DNA of 64,000 nt, from contig CM061228.1 of NCBI GenBank assembly GCA_030844895.1, forward strand, positions 135,575,068 through 135,639,067, written 5' to 3'. Positions 1 to 11,719 of this stretch are shown here, one piece after another (positions within the stretch are counted from its first letter, which is position 1; the number at the start of each line of letters is the position of its first letter). Under the pieces are notes generated by a model. The model had not been told where the DNA came from. It worked only from the letters and a program-made list of their open reading frames with translations, and made no database searches. This DNA comes from Ambrosia x helenae. Taxonomy: Eukaryota > Streptophyta > Magnoliopsida > Asterales > Asteraceae. The translations under genes were made by a program, and so were the position numbers.

Positions 1-1010
1 AATGAAAACAGGGTCAAAAAACACACACACATATAGGGTCAAAACGCTCAAAAGCTATCATATTGTAACAAAAATCAACATAATCAAGTGAGGAATATTA
101 AGAAGAACTTACGTTTGAGGAGCATGAGTAAACGCCACTCAGTATTGCACCGGAAAATGGGGGCGATGAGGTTACCTGAGTACATTTAACAAATACAAAA
201 AGCGTTACATTAAATCACACAGATTATAGATATCAATTTAAAATACCAGCCATACGAACATTAAATAATTAACTACCTTGGCAAAGATGATGTCTTGGTT
301 TAGATTAGTAAACAACACAAAAACCACCATCAACAAACAGTAACTTCAAATCACCTTGTTCCTGAAATCAGTTAAGCAACAATAATGAAGAAAATTTAAA
401 AGTTTCTAAACCATGATAGCTGGTCTAAATGTAGAGAAAGATATTTACCAAGCCCTCGATAATTCCAGCAAGTTTCTAAACCCTGTCAGCTTGTCTAAAT
501 AAATTATAAAATGCCTATGACTGTGTATCCAGTGTTTTTTTGAAGTCCTGAAATAGAAAGAATGTTGGGAAATTAAATAAGTTCTTAAATACTGAAAGGA
601 TAAACAAAACAAATGGTTTGAAAAGATCAGAATCGGATCTTCGAAGCCTGTCTATTCTTCTTCATAGCTGACTTTGAAACCTTAAGGCTCTCGTTCACAG
701 CACTCAGCCTTGCAAGAGCAGTCTTCTTCACAACAGAGAAACACTAATCTGACTTTGAAACCCTAATTCAAGAAATCGAAAATAAACCTAAACATACCTT
801 TCCATATTTAATGAAAGTTGCAATCATCAAAAAACATGAAATAAAACAGAGAAAAAGAGAGAGATGAAGAACGATTGACTTGGCATAAGAATGGAAGAGA
901 AAACACCTCGGAGAGGAGATGAAGAACACGGTTTTGGATGGTCTGATTCGAGCAGATCGATGATGATTAGGGTTATGTGATAAAAGGGGGTTTACGAATG
1001 AAGAAGATTC
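1..1010 (-). other. possible 5' part of a minus-strand transcription unit
   Basis: No ORF of useful length. On the minus strand, about 115-172 reads like a short exon: an AG acceptor, an open reading stretch of about 20 codons, then a GTAAGT donor. The 650-1000 stretch, read on minus, is pyrimidine-rich and resembles a plant 5' UTR or first exon. If real, the gene body lies left of the window. I do not recognise the product. RNA evidence would be needed. Confidence 0.2.
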
Positions 1011-1754
1011 TTGGGTTAAAGAAGGTTACAAATGAAATTGTGATTTAGGTGTGAATGAGAAGCTTTGACCAAATCATAATGAATTACCTAATTTAATATA
1101 ATTACCTAATTTAATATAATTAATGATTTTTGATTTTTAGAAAAAAGAAAAATTTTATAAATTCTCACAATGGAGATACTTGGCACAATATGATAGGCTA
1201 CACAATTGAGGATGAATGTGGGAGTGCCAAGTGTCCTCATGGACTTTAGTTTATTAGATGTATAGATATTTCCATTTTCCTAATTAATTGTATTACATCA
1301 AATCTCATCCTCCATGCTCCACCTGGCAATTACTTTAATTTTTTTTCAAAAAAGAAGAAAGTGGTTATTCACGGCGTCTTGATGATTACGTGTTGGATAT
1401 TATAGAAGGCGAGGAACGACTCGGTTTTCTCCTCCATAGAGCCGAGTGTGGTTAAGATAGTGGCGGATGTAAAATCGTTGAGCTTCCTTTGGTATAGGAA
1501 TATAATCAAAACAAATTGTATAGAGTGGGTAGATTGATGTAAGTTCGATCTAATGTAACTTGGTTTGGTTGGGTCTCTTCTTCTCTATCTTGGAGATGAA
1601 GCTGTGCCCCTATTGAAGGTATAGTTTAAAAAAATATACTTTAATTTTTAACAACAATTAATCAATTATATTCTAATACATTAATTATATGTAACAGAAA
1701 AATAAGAAAACAAATGTATATATGCCTATATGGATCTAGAAGAGCTTAAATCAC
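1011..1754. other. intergenic, no gene seen
   Basis: AT-rich sequence without coding potential on either strand and without a repeat structure that I can delimit. Confidence 0.5.
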
Positions 1755-2690
1755 TAAATTACATATGTGTTCTATATTTAATTCTTTATTTTTTTTATAT
1801 TTTTTTAATTTTGATACACGATTTCATTAAACATCTTAGAAATGTTAACTCTTTATTAATTATCATTACACACCTCTTTTTAACAAAAAATGTCACAAAG
1901 ACAAACATGAAACGCATGGTTTGAATTCCTATTAATGTGGCACAAAGTAGGGATGAGCATACGGTCCTGAAAACCGATCCTGAACCGAAAAAATACCGAT
2001 CCCGTACCGAACTGATACCGAACCGAGGGTGTTCGGTATCGGTATCGGTACCCATATTTAGAGGTTTTCGGTTTCGGTATTATCGGTATCAGTACGGGAT
2101 CGGTATGGTATCGGTATTTTAAGGTAAAATACCGATACCACACCGGTACCGTACCGATACCGTACCGGTATAATCGGTATCGGTATTGGGTTTTTGGACT
2201 TTTCGGTATCGGTATTGTCGGGATCGGTATCGGTTCGGTACCGATACCGTCCCGAGCTCATCCCTAGCACAAAGATGAAACGCCACAGATCTACCTCCTA
2301 AAAGAGTTTAAAAATACAAACATACCCTAAAAAACAACAAATTATGACTTTGCCATGCTCTTATAGACTTTGTTTATTAATAAATATATAGGTACATATG
2401 TGTTCTATATTTATTTCCTGATTTTTTTTATACACGATTTCATTAAACATCTTAGAAATATTGACTCTTTTTATCCGTACACTCCTATTATTAACAAAAA
2501 TGTCATAAAGATAAACATGAAACGTGTGGTCTTACTTCCTATTAACGTGGCACGAAGATGAAACACCATAGAGCTACAAGCTAAAAGAGTTTAAAAAGAC
2601 GAAATACCCTAAAAACAATAAATTTTGACTTTGCCATGACACTATTTAATAGTATTTATAAACTTTGTTTGTTAATATAGAGGTAAATCA
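1755..2690 (+). repeat. direct duplication of a ~300-bp unit, first copy interrupted by a MITE
   Basis: The stretch starting ATATGTGTTCTATATTTA near 1763 recurs near 2397. Both copies share the run through CACGATTTCATTAAACATC, the AACATGAAACG segment, the GTGGCAC segment, AAAGAGTTTAAAAA and GACTTTGCCATG. The copies differ at many positions, so the duplication is old. Copy 1 is split by the hAT MITE at 1948-2266 while copy 2 is not, so the MITE arrived after the duplication or in only one copy. Confidence 0.7.
1948..2266. mobile_element. hAT-type MITE, GGTATCGG-rich interior
   Basis: Terminal inverted repeats TAGGGATGAGC / GCTCATCCCTA flank an interior made of GGTATCGG/CCGATACC words. Both ends are bordered by the same 8-bp direct repeat GCACAAAG (1940-1947 and 2267-2274). 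An 8-bp target duplication is the hAT hallmark. The interior codes for nothing, so it is non-autonomous. Confidence 0.9.
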
Positions 2691-3073
2691 TATATCCATG
2701 TAATGGCCGTTCAAAAAAAAAAATATATCCATGTAATAATAAATCAAAATGAAGTATATTTAGCAGCTTTTCATCACATGGGTCATTCCTAAGGTACCCA
2801 CTTAGAATCTCCGTTGTCAATGCTTACTCAAGCGTGTGCCTATGTCCACTTTTCACGCCCATCGAAACATTTTTGCTATGTTTCAAAAGCCTTATTTTCA
2901 GGCCTCAGACTCATTTTCAGGCTAAGTTCCGATGGAATTCCGGTCAAAAATCGTTCGAACAGGTCTGAAACATTTATACAACCCTAAACAAGTCTAAGAT
3001 CAACCTAAAACACCCTAAAGAAACGTAAAACGTGTTTAAAACTCTTAACATGTAATTTTATATGTGTGTCTTG

Positions 3074-3118
<45 letters not shown>

Positions 3119-4571
3119 TGCTTTTTAAGCGTCTTACGTTGAGGCCCAAGACTCACCCTTTGCGCCTTGCACTTTTAACAGCTATACTTAGAATTAGCAG
3201 CTTGTCATCACCGTATTATTTCTCCCTCTTTACAATTATTTATGGTAAAAAGCAAAAATCTATTTATTTTATATTCTTAAATAGCAAACTAATACATCGA
3301 CATTTTTGGTATCTTTTAAATTTTTGTTACAATTGCTAGTAACATGTTTGACATTGTTTAAAAAAAACCCATAAAATCAAGCATTTTGTTGTCTTTTATT
3401 TGAGTATAGTCTTTCGATACTTTAAATAAATCATTTTCATAAATATGGGATGAGACCACAAATACTATTATCAATACTTTTTGCAATGACGATTAATAAA
3501 ATTATAAGTTGGGTTTAATCGTTATCGGAGTTGCTTTGTTTTTAAAAGATACAGTAATCACACATGGGACAATTGTATGCGACATTGATAAGAGTTAAAA
3601 ATAGAGACGAGGTTAAACTACTAATATTAGATAGAGATTGTAGTGTGGCAAAAAAAACCAAATGTTATATAAAAAAGTTACGCATCCACCATGTCAATAT
3701 CTTCTTGACTCCTATATATCAATGACGATTTTAAGTTTTTAAGTTAAACAACAAAAATCAAGAAAAATAATACTAAAACTCAAACACAAGAACAACTTCA
3801 TCGAAATTTGTTTATATATAATGTATCGACTGATATGACAAATCAACTGCTTCTTATTATATATTTTGCAGAGATAACAAGTTTCATCTTTGGTCTTTGT
3901 CAACACGTAACACATTTATTCATTTTCAATAAGTTAAATTTTCATGAAATGAATGACCAATATATCACTATTTCTAAATTAAAAGACATTAAAAAATAAC
4001 AAAACCCTAAATACCCTCTTCGTTTTGGGGTCCATAATCCATATATGGCTACACAATGTTGATTCAGTCATTTTATTGGAATTTAACTAGTATTAAACCC
4101 CAGACATACTAATATATTAATTTTTTCTTTGTATATTAGTCTTTATCATATGATCATTTCTACCATATTTATAACGTTCATTTGGTTTCAATCAAATTCA
4201 AAATGTTCTAGATATCTTTTCTATAAAAATCATAGTTCGTTTTATAACAAATTATTGTTCAAAATCTTGTCACAATCACAAATTCTTTGTTTCCTTAAAA
4301 ATAAAAGAGAAACAACACATTACACATATGTATTAGTTATTTAGTTATGTTGAATCTGGCAAGAAAATATACAAATATACCTTTGGGACTGATTTATTTT
4401 TATTTTTTAACAAATAAAATATAAAACTATTAAATAAGAGTCAAACAGTATCAAAAAGAAAAAGGAATAATCGTTTCTGTCCCATTCGAAGACTCGTGTT
4501 CTTGTTGCTAACTCACAGGAGTCCAGGTTACATGTCTTCAATATCGACCATTTATGTTAATTTTGACATTT
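2691..4571. other. intergenic, no gene seen
   Basis: Repeat-like, AT-rich sequence. A 35-base A run near 3078-3114 and a tail-like word GGCCGTTCAAAAAAAA near 2705 match the 3' end of the SINE at 4592-4897, so an old SINE 3' end may lie near 2700. The 2780-3180 stretch carries GCGCC/GGCCT words typical of MITE debris, but I could not find its ends. Confidence 0.4.
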
Positions 4572-4591
4572 AATATACTATTTCTAACGTT

Positions 4592-4897
4592 CAACACTTG
4601 TAGTTTAGTTGTTTGAGGGCCTAAAGTTGTCTATGGAAGGCTTTGGTTCAATTCTCACTAGCTACATTTGAAGGACATTGGTGGATGGAAATGAGGGATG
4701 ACCCGGCCATTGGCTTGGGTTCGAGTCCTGATCCCGACGGGTTTTACTGATTATTTCACTGTTGTGCCTTCGGGCGGGTGAGTGGTCGGGTTTTCCCGAG
4801 AATTGGTGGCAATTGGTGGCCCGGGTACTCTCGAGTACCTGATTCGCCAAAAGGGTGCCCGAGAGTGCTCGGAATTGATTTGTTGGCCGTTCAAAAA
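4592..4897 (+). mobile_element. tRNA-related SINE
   Basis: A 306-bp element sits between two perfect copies of a 20-bp direct repeat (4572-4591 and 4898-4917). The 5' part has an A-box-like TAGTTTAGTTG and a B-box-like GGTTCAATTCT, the internal pol III promoter of tRNA-derived SINEs. It ends GTTGGCCGTTC followed by A residues. The long target duplication shows target-primed reverse transcription. No coding capacity is expected. The perfect duplication suggests a fairly recent insertion. Confidence 0.88.
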
Positions 4898-4937
4898 AAT
4901 ATACTATTTCTAACGTTGTATCTTACATATATTTATA

Positions 4938-5322
4938 CTAGCTGATTACCCTGTGAGGGTTCCGGGGTTGAAAAATCTAATTTTACGTGATAACCTATTG
5001 CAAATGGCTCATATTAACTAACCAGAAAATATCTCAATCATTGCATGTTCATACTATTCTAATCAGTAATAACTAATATTTCCTAATCTAAAACTTAATC
5101 AGTAATTATCTAAAGAATCACTTATGTAAGCTGCAACTATTAAAAAACTCATCACATCTCTCTAATTTCTCACATTCTAATGACTCTTATAATTCCTAAC
5201 CTAATCAACTAAACAAACACTTGAGTTGAAAGTTGTAATCATTGCATCTCATTATACCACGTGGCATAATCAAGAGATGGTTGAGGTCACCATTGAACGC
5301 CACGTCAACAACTATCAATTCT
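4938..5322 (-). mobile_element. non-autonomous Helitron 3' segment (Helitron A)
   Basis: On the minus strand the element ends in CTAG followed by T, as Helitrons do, and a partly decayed GC hairpin precedes the end. Its body is homologous, in inverted orientation, to the last ~400 bp of the Helitron at 8420-9738 (for example the shared word CCTATTGCAAATGGCTCA). Its 5' end is cut at 5322, where it abuts another Helitron. Confidence 0.7.
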
Positions 5323-6668
5323 TTCCGGGAGCATCCCGGGGTTGAAAAATATAACCATTCTAATAATACTAATACTAACAGTAATAATTATTACTCTTGT
5401 AATTAAATAAATAAAAAAATAACCTTGGTATAACGTGACACCATGTGTTGCAGTGTTGCGCGATTCTTTCTCCTAACTTCTCTTGATGAAGTATACCTAG
5501 TAAAATTCCAATGATAACATGGCGATTGGGCTGATTTTCAACATCGTAGATAAGAACCTGGTTTAAAAGAAAAAACATGATTAATGAATAACATGAACAC
5601 TTTGTGTGTTTTTTTTCTGTATGAACGAAACCCCACAAAAATAGTCGATTTTTCTCCGTTTTTTATATAGGACTATGGTGCTCATTGGAAAGATAATAAA
5701 ACGCTCGTTAATTTGGTGCAATTTTTTTCTTTAAAAAATCCCGTATATAAAAGATATAAACGTTTAAAAATTATGAGAGGAAACATGAGAGAGAAAATTT
5801 TAAATTTATTTTTTAATTATTTTTTTCCTAAAATAACTCAATTTAATTTAGGGTTTTATGTTTATCTTTTTTTTTTAATTTAAAAAGGAAATAGTTCAAA
5901 AACACTAAAATCTTTCAATGATGTCACGTGGCACTCTCAATGGGAGGTTGAGGCCTCCATTGCACGCCACGTCAGTAGGCCTGTAAACGAACCGAACGTT
6001 CATGAACTGTTCGTGAACTGTTCGGCGGGAAGATCGTTTATGTTCGTTTATTTAAATAAATGAACGAACACGGATACAATTTTTTGTTCGTTTAATTGAA
6101 CGAACGAACATGAACACACGTTGTGTTCGTTCATTTATGTTTGTTTATTTTTTTCGTTTATGTTCGTTTAATTAAACTTAGCTTTATTTTTATTATTAGA
6201 CTGAATTACAAGTTTTGTCCTTTAGGTTTATACCTGATTGCAAAGAATGTCCTTTAACTTTAAAATTGATTGGTTTTGTCCTATATCTTTTAAAATCTTG
6301 CACGTTATGTCCTTTATGGCTAACTTGGTTAGTTTTCTCCGTTAAGTTTGGTCATGTGACCTGCACGTGAGGGTATTTCAGTAAAATCCTCTTATCTTCT
6401 TCCCCAATTTATAGATCATAAACCCTAACCCTAACACCCATTTCAATTAACCCAATTTATCAACATTTCTATCCACCTCTCTAACTCTCTCTCTCTCTGA
6501 ACACAACAAGCAGCACCCTCCGGCCTCCACCACCTGTCACCACCACCTGCCAAACCAGCCAATTGCGTTTCTTTTTTTTTTTTTACTAATGGGATAATCA
6601 ACTGGAGTTTTTGTTTTAAGCTACTATACGATTTATAATTTAACTTAAGGAGTTTCTTTTGCTTTTAG

Positions 6669-6898
6669 TTGTTTCAATCAGGTTATCCCACCACCGAGGC
6701 AGGACTGGCAGTCAAGCAGCCTATAATTATCCAACATGATGCTATCCCTGCTCTTCAAGTTGAGGAGTTTGAGGAAATTAATGCAATTGATGAAGCACGT
6801 ACAGACACTCTGCCTGTACACTACTCTAAAAAGATGAAAAAACTACTAAATGTAATGATCAATATTCAAAAGAACGCCCACTTAACAAAAATAAACAT
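6669..6898 (+). pseudogene. coding-like fragment inside the MULE, gene of origin not recognised
   Basis: About 75 codons remain open after an intron-like acceptor (TTTTGCTTTTAG, ending at 6669). The composition is protein-like and soluble, with acidic and hydrophobic alternation (VEEFEEINAIDEA), then a basic KKMKKLL stretch. The frame then runs into GT/GA microsatellite and stops at 6971. Position inside MULE arms, with an intron-like edge, fits a captured internal exon. I cannot name the parent gene. The alternative is a chance open frame. Confidence 0.4.
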
Positions 6899-6968
6899 GC
6901 AGTCTTTGGTGGAATCAAAATATTATTTAGAGGTGGAAGTGGAGGTAGAGGTGGTGTGTGTGTGTGTT

Positions 6969-6969
<1 letters not shown>

Positions 6970-7041
<72 letters not shown>

Positions 7042-7047
7042 AGAGAG
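6970..7047 (+). repeat. (GA)n microsatellite
   Basis: Long GA run, interrupted near the end by GGGAGA units. Confidence 0.95.
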
Positions 7048-7792
7048 TGTGTGTCTTATTGTTCTGTACATTTTTTTTTCCTTTTAATATTTTTTTTGTA
7101 AATTGGGGAAGAAGATAAGTGGATGATTTTACTATTATGCCCTCACGTACAGGTCACATGACCAAACTTAACGGAGAAAACTAACCAAGTTAGCCATAAA
7201 GGACATAACGTGCAAGATTTTAAAAGATATAGGACAAAACCAATCAATTTTAAAGTTAAAGGATATTCTTTGCAATCGGATATAAACCTAAAGTACAAAA
7301 CTTGTAATTCAGTCTTATTATTATTTATTTCCTATTGTTAAGTAACCTTAATTCATATGTTCTAAAAACTTAACCCTAACCCTAACATTCTAAACATATC
7401 ACTTATTAGCCGCTCTCCACACTTCACAACCGCTCTCCACCCCAACCCTAACGTTCATTTATGTTCATGAATCATTATTAACTTGTTTTTGTTTGTGTTC
7501 GTTTATGTTCATTTATGTTCGTTTATATTGATCATTTGTGTTCGTTTATGTTCATGAACTGTTCGCTTAGGTTTAAATGAACGAACATAAACGAACACGA
7601 ACACAACAAAATTCTTAATGAACGAACACGAACACAAAAATGTGTTCGATTATGTGTTCGTGTTCGTGTTCGTTCGGTTCGTTTACAGGCCTACACGTCA
7701 GCATATACGTTTTCTTTTATATATATAGATAGATAGATATCTACTGTAAATATTATAAGGTATTCGTGATGGTCATACATAAGGTATACATA

Positions 7793-8302
7793 GGGTATGT
7801 TTGGCAAAACTAGCTGGTGGCTGGTAGCTGAAAACTAGTAGCTACAAGCTTTTTAAATATATTTTGGTGTTTGGCAGAAAAGCTTGAGCTTTTAATAAAA
7901 TGTATAAAATGACCAAAATGGGTATAATTAAAAGCTTATAAAAATGTTTTTATTTTATATTTAAAATAGAATGAGTATTTTTGTCATTTACTAATTAAAA
8001 GCTTGTAGCTAGTAGAACTTTTTCTCTAACCTAAAAGCTTTAGGCTCCTTCAACCAAACAAGGCTTTTTTTTTATGGTAATTAGGATTCATACACCACCT
8101 ATTTAGGATTCGTACACCCTGGCCCACATGGCCACATCACATACCAATAGAAGACTGTCACATACCCCAAAATGTGATGTCACACCCCCAGAATGTGACG
8201 TCACATGGTGTATGAATCCCATAACCCTTTTTTATTGAGTATGAGCTTTTTCTTAAAAGCTTGAAGCTTGAATCTTTTAAAAGCTTCTTGCCAAACATAC
8301 CC
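7793..8302. mobile_element. MITE with GGGTATGTTTGGCAA ends
   Basis: Inverted termini GGGTATGTTTGGCAA (7793) and TTGCCAAACATACCC (ending 8302) flank a noncoding interior rich in AAAAGCTT/AAGCTTTT words. No clean target duplication is visible, so the superfamily (hAT or PIF) is not settled. A second small MITE is nested at 8076-8227. Confidence 0.75.
8076..8227. mobile_element. 152-bp MITE nested in the previous MITE
   Basis: Inverted ends share GGATTCATACACC in their outer 21 bases, and an 8-bp duplication TTTTTTAT flanks them (8068-8075, 8228-8235). The size and 8-bp duplication fit a hAT-type MITE. Confidence 0.8.
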
Positions 8303-8419
8303 AAAGTATAGATTATCAAATTATTGCATAGTTGACCAACACATTAACGACCACAACTCCACAAGCATGTCATCTAACTATAACTTTATATATTATTGAT
8401 TATTATATTTTTTATTATA

Positions 8420-9738
8420 TCTATCTATATATATAAAAGAATTGAAGTTTGCTGATGTGGCATGTAATGGTGATATCAACCCTTTCTTGATTGTGCCACG
8501 TGGCATAATGAGGTGCAAGAATTTGTTTTTTTTTTATTTTTCGTTTTATTATATTAAATCTTATTTTTTTAAACCCTAACATTTCTTCTCTCCATTCCTT
8601 ATCTCATAATTGAAAATCGTTTTTAATAAAATAATCGACAATCACTTGCAGCCATATTCATATATTCTATAATCTGATTATTCTATTATTCCTTAATAAT
8701 CTGACATAATAAGAAACGGAATAATATTCTATAATTATGAATATTATTCTCGTCATTTTCATAATTTTTTATAATATGATAGTATAAATTATTTCTTCAT
8801 AATTAAAAATAGTGTATTACACTGACATTATTTATACCGATAGTATAAATAAGGTCTTTGTATTTTTTTGAGCCCTAATATCCATTATCTACATACGATC
8901 TCAATCGGCCGCCTCTCTGTTCCTTCCATTACAACAGGGTATCATCCTCACTTTTTCCTTTCCTTTTATTTGATTAATAATGTTGTTTTTCTTTTGCTTT
9001 CTTTATTGTTCTTTATCATGTGCCTGTATGAATTAACATCAATCTAAATTGCAAACATATTTGATGTTGATTAATAGTGTTGTGTTTCTTTTGCTTTTTC
9101 TGCAAGTTGTCACTATAAGCAATTTTGTCCGATGTTTATTCCTATGTATAATTTTATTCTTTATTTAGGTTAGGTATTGAAAAATAATATTAGAGTTATG
9201 TATTTTTTTAGCCTTTATGACATATATTAATATTAGAGTTATACATTGTTTTATGTTATATATTGAATATTGATATTAGAGTTATGCATTTTTTAGCATT
9301 TATGATAGGTGTTAATATTAGAGTTATACATTATTTTAGGTTATGTATCAATATTAGTATTGTGAGACTTGGTACATAGACGTGATAAGTTTTTAATGGT
9401 TACAACTTCCAACTTAAGTGATTGTTTAGTTGATTAGGTTAGGAATTATAGGAGTCATTAGAATGTGAGAGATTAGAGAGACGTGATGAGTTTTTGACTC
9501 TAATGAGAGACTAGAGAGATGTGATGAGTTTTTGAATAGTTGCAGCTTACATAAGTGATTCTTTAGATGATTACTGATTAGGTTTTAGGTTAGGGAATAT
9601 GAGTTATTACTGATTAGAATACTATGGACGTGCAATGATTGAGAGATTTTGTGGTTAGTTAACTTGAGCCATTTGCAATAGGTTATCACGTCAAATTATA
9701 TTTTTCAACCCCGGAACCCTCCCGGGATAATCAGCTAG
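8420..9738 (+). mobile_element. non-autonomous Helitron C
   Basis: The 5' end is A|TCTATCTATATATATAAAAG. The 3' end has the hairpin CCCGG-(7 nt)-CCGGG, eight bases, then CTAG|T, as expected for insertion between A and T. No Rep/helicase coding region. Its last 400 bp are an inverted copy of Helitron A at 4938-5322, so the locus could form a large foldback. Confidence 0.85.
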
Positions 9739-9910
9739 TTACAAAATAATCACGAGAGAAATAATATATCGTTGTGATACTAATATCCACGTTTGTGAAC
9801 TTGAATGCTCATAAAGATATTTCATATTTGAAAAGAGATTTAAGATTTTCTAGTGTGTGGTATTACTATCAAACTATTCTATTATCTAAGCCTTAAAAGC
9901 ATATAATGAA

Positions 9911-10651
9911 CTAGCTTTTATCCCGGGAGTGTCCCGGGGTTGAAAAATATAACCATTCTAATAATACTAATACTAATAGTAATAATTATTACTCTTGTAA
10001 TTAAATAAATAAAAAATAACCTTGCTATAAGGTGATACCATGTGTTGCAGTGTTGCGCGATTCTTTCTCCTAGCTTCTCTTGATGAAGTACTCCTATCCA
10101 TCTTTAGAAGAGTAAAATTCCAATTATAGCATGACGATTGGGCTGAATTTCAACATCGTATATAAGAACCTGGTTTAAAAGAAAAAACATGATTAATGAA
10201 TAACCTGAATACTTTGTGTTTTTTTTCCTGTATGAACAAAACCCCACAAAAAATAGTCATTTTTTTCTCCGTTTTTTATATAGCACTATGGTACTCGTTG
10301 GAAAGATAATGAAACGCTCGTTAATTTGGTGTAATTTTTTTATTTAAAAAATCTCGAATATAAAAAATATTAACGTTTAAAAATTATGGGAGGAAACATA
10401 AGAGAGAAAAATTTAAATTTGTTTTTAAATTCTTTTTTTTTAAATAACTCAATTTAATTTTAATAATTGAGAATTGAGAGATAGAGAGATAAATTTAGGG
10501 TTTTATGTTTTTTTTTAATTAAAAAAAGGAAATAATTCAAAAACCCTAAAATCTTTCAATGATGATGCCACGTGGCAGTTTCATGGAGAGGTTGAAGACA
10601 CCATTGCACGCCACGTCAGCAATGTTCAATTCTTTTATATATATTAATAGA
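9911..10651 (-). mobile_element. non-autonomous Helitron D (most complete copy of the family)
   Basis: Minus orientation. The 3' hairpin CCCGGG-(5 nt)-CCCGGG is followed seven bases later by CTAG at 9911-9914, with A (T on minus) outside. The minus-strand 5' end TCTATTAATATATATAAAAG is at 10651. At 741 bp without insertions it is the best local reference for copies B and E. Short ATTAATAG repeats follow the 5' end. Confidence 0.88.
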
Positions 10652-11074
10652 TTAATAGATAATAGATTAATAGATTAATAGATTAAAAGAGGCTGGTCAT
10701 TTTAAGATGAGTGAAAAATTATGTGTATTTTTCTTTAGGGATCTCATGTTAACTTAAAGTTAACTTCGTTAGGTTTTTTTATGACATCTCTTTTTGGTGT
10801 GAGATCGCTGGAGAAAATATGTGCACAGTTAGGACTCTTTGTAAACATTTTTTATGTTGAGATTAATCTCGACTAATAGGTCAGAGTTAATATTATTGAA
10901 ATTCAATTTCCTTAATTTTATTAATACCTTTATTAATTGTAAACCACACACTATTCAATTTCAAATGGTGGACTTAACATTAAAATATTCCACTAATAAA
11001 ATGTGATGTGAGGCCTCCATCCAATGGTTGTCACAAGTCTTTTGGATGGAGTTTTTTTACCCTGAATACTACTA
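10652..11074. other. intergenic, no gene seen
   Basis: Short ATTAATAG tandem units to about 10690, then AT-rich sequence without coding potential. Confidence 0.5.
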
Positions 11075-11455
11075 TTATATTGCCATTGTCATTTGCCATG
11101 AGATATCCATCTCCTCTATATTTTCAGGATTTATCTGATCCAATTCATCTTTAATGTGTGGGTTTAGATTTCCTGCTTGAAAGGCATGGTAAGTGGTCAT
11201 GAAGCCTTCAAGTAAAGCAATATCTTCCTCCATCTGGTTTGAAATTTTGTGGTACTGGTATCTGATTTCGAGCAGTTCATGGAACAATAGAGGCAGGAAC
11301 ATAGGCAGCAGGAGCGGGAGTGTAAGCAGTAGTAACACGTGTGTAGCTGGTAGCAGCGAAGTTTGATATGTAGGGTAACTTAACTTGGATATATCTGAAC
11401 ATTGAGAAACCAGGAGACGAATATTGAGACATGAAAGCATTGTTCGTGTTTCCAA
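11075..11455 (-). pseudogene. retrotransposon gag-like relic
   Basis: A 126-codon minus-strand frame ends in EEMDISWQMTMAI followed by stops. The word (D/L)EEMD(I/L)xWQ(M)AM is what I recall from just upstream of the zinc knuckle in gag proteins of plant Ty1/copia elements. The frame stops where the rest of gag would begin, with no zinc knuckle or pol after it. The N-terminal half is leucine-rich and not recognisable. It is best read as a truncated, dead gag piece. The assignment rests on one short motif. Confidence 0.4.
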
Positions 11456-11719
11456 TTCTTGTTGTGCTTAGGCTTCTTCATTCAACAACTTCTTTGTGAC
11501 GGCGGTTCTTCGGGGGGGGGGGGGGGGGGAAGGAGGTATTAAAAAAGAACAGCAGCCTTTTGACTAGGCAGAAAGGAACAAGGGGAGAGGAGATGGTGGT
11601 GTGAATGGTTAGTATCTTTGACAGGGTTTTGCTACGTATTTATACATTGGATTGAATGTTTATTAATTTCGAATTCTAAACTTTCAAGTGTGGTTTTTTT
11701 ATTAATATTGATGTTGAAC

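Larger units (their letters stand above)
6199..7314. mobile_element. MULE-type element with ~200-bp inverted repeats (possible Pack-MULE)
   Basis: Arms 6199-~6410 and ~7090-7314 are inverted copies starting GACTGAATTACAAG, and a 9-bp duplication TTATTATTA flanks them (6190-6198, 7315-7323). Long TIRs plus a 9-bp duplication are the Mutator-like hallmark. Between the arms lie UTR-like CT-rich sequence, an intron-like stretch ending in TTTTAG, a coding-like segment (6669-6898) and a GA microsatellite, but no transposase. The interior therefore looks like captured gene sequence. Confidence 0.85.
5976..7693. mobile_element. hAT-type element (TAGGCCTGTAAACGAACC ends)
   Basis: Terminal inverted repeats of about 20 bp (TAGGCCTGTAAACGAACCG and its complement) and an exact 8-bp target duplication CACGTCAG (5968-5975, 7694-7701) define it. 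The subterminal parts are rich in GTTCGTTTATG words in both orientations. No transposase is visible. Its middle is occupied by a MULE-type element at 6199-7314, so the original element was about 600 bp. Confidence 0.92.
5323..7733 (-). mobile_element. non-autonomous Helitron B, interrupted by a hAT element
   Basis: The body shares long runs with the Helitrons at 9911-10651 and 27267-28894, for example CCATGTGTTGCAGTGTTGCG. The minus-strand 3' region keeps the CCGGGA..TCCCGGG hairpin but lacks the terminal CTAG. The minus-strand 5' end lies in the TATATAGATAGATAGAT stretch near 7729-7737. The hAT element at 5976-7693 is inserted inside, with CACGTCAG duplicated. Without the insert it would be about 690 bp, like its relatives. 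Confidence 0.8.

Noticed and set aside
1948..2266. GGTATCGG-rich stretch as a satellite or tandem array.
   Set aside because: Clear inverted termini and an 8-bp target duplication show a single MITE.
6420..7390. AACCCTAACCCTAAC words at about 6420 and 7371, resembling telomere repeats.
   Set aside because: Only two units each, inside MULE and hAT sequence. Too short for an interstitial telomere tract.
7793..8302. Assignment of this MITE to hAT by an 8-bp target duplication.
   Set aside because: Flanks (AAGGTATA / AAAGTATA) match only partly and not in the right register; superfamily left open.
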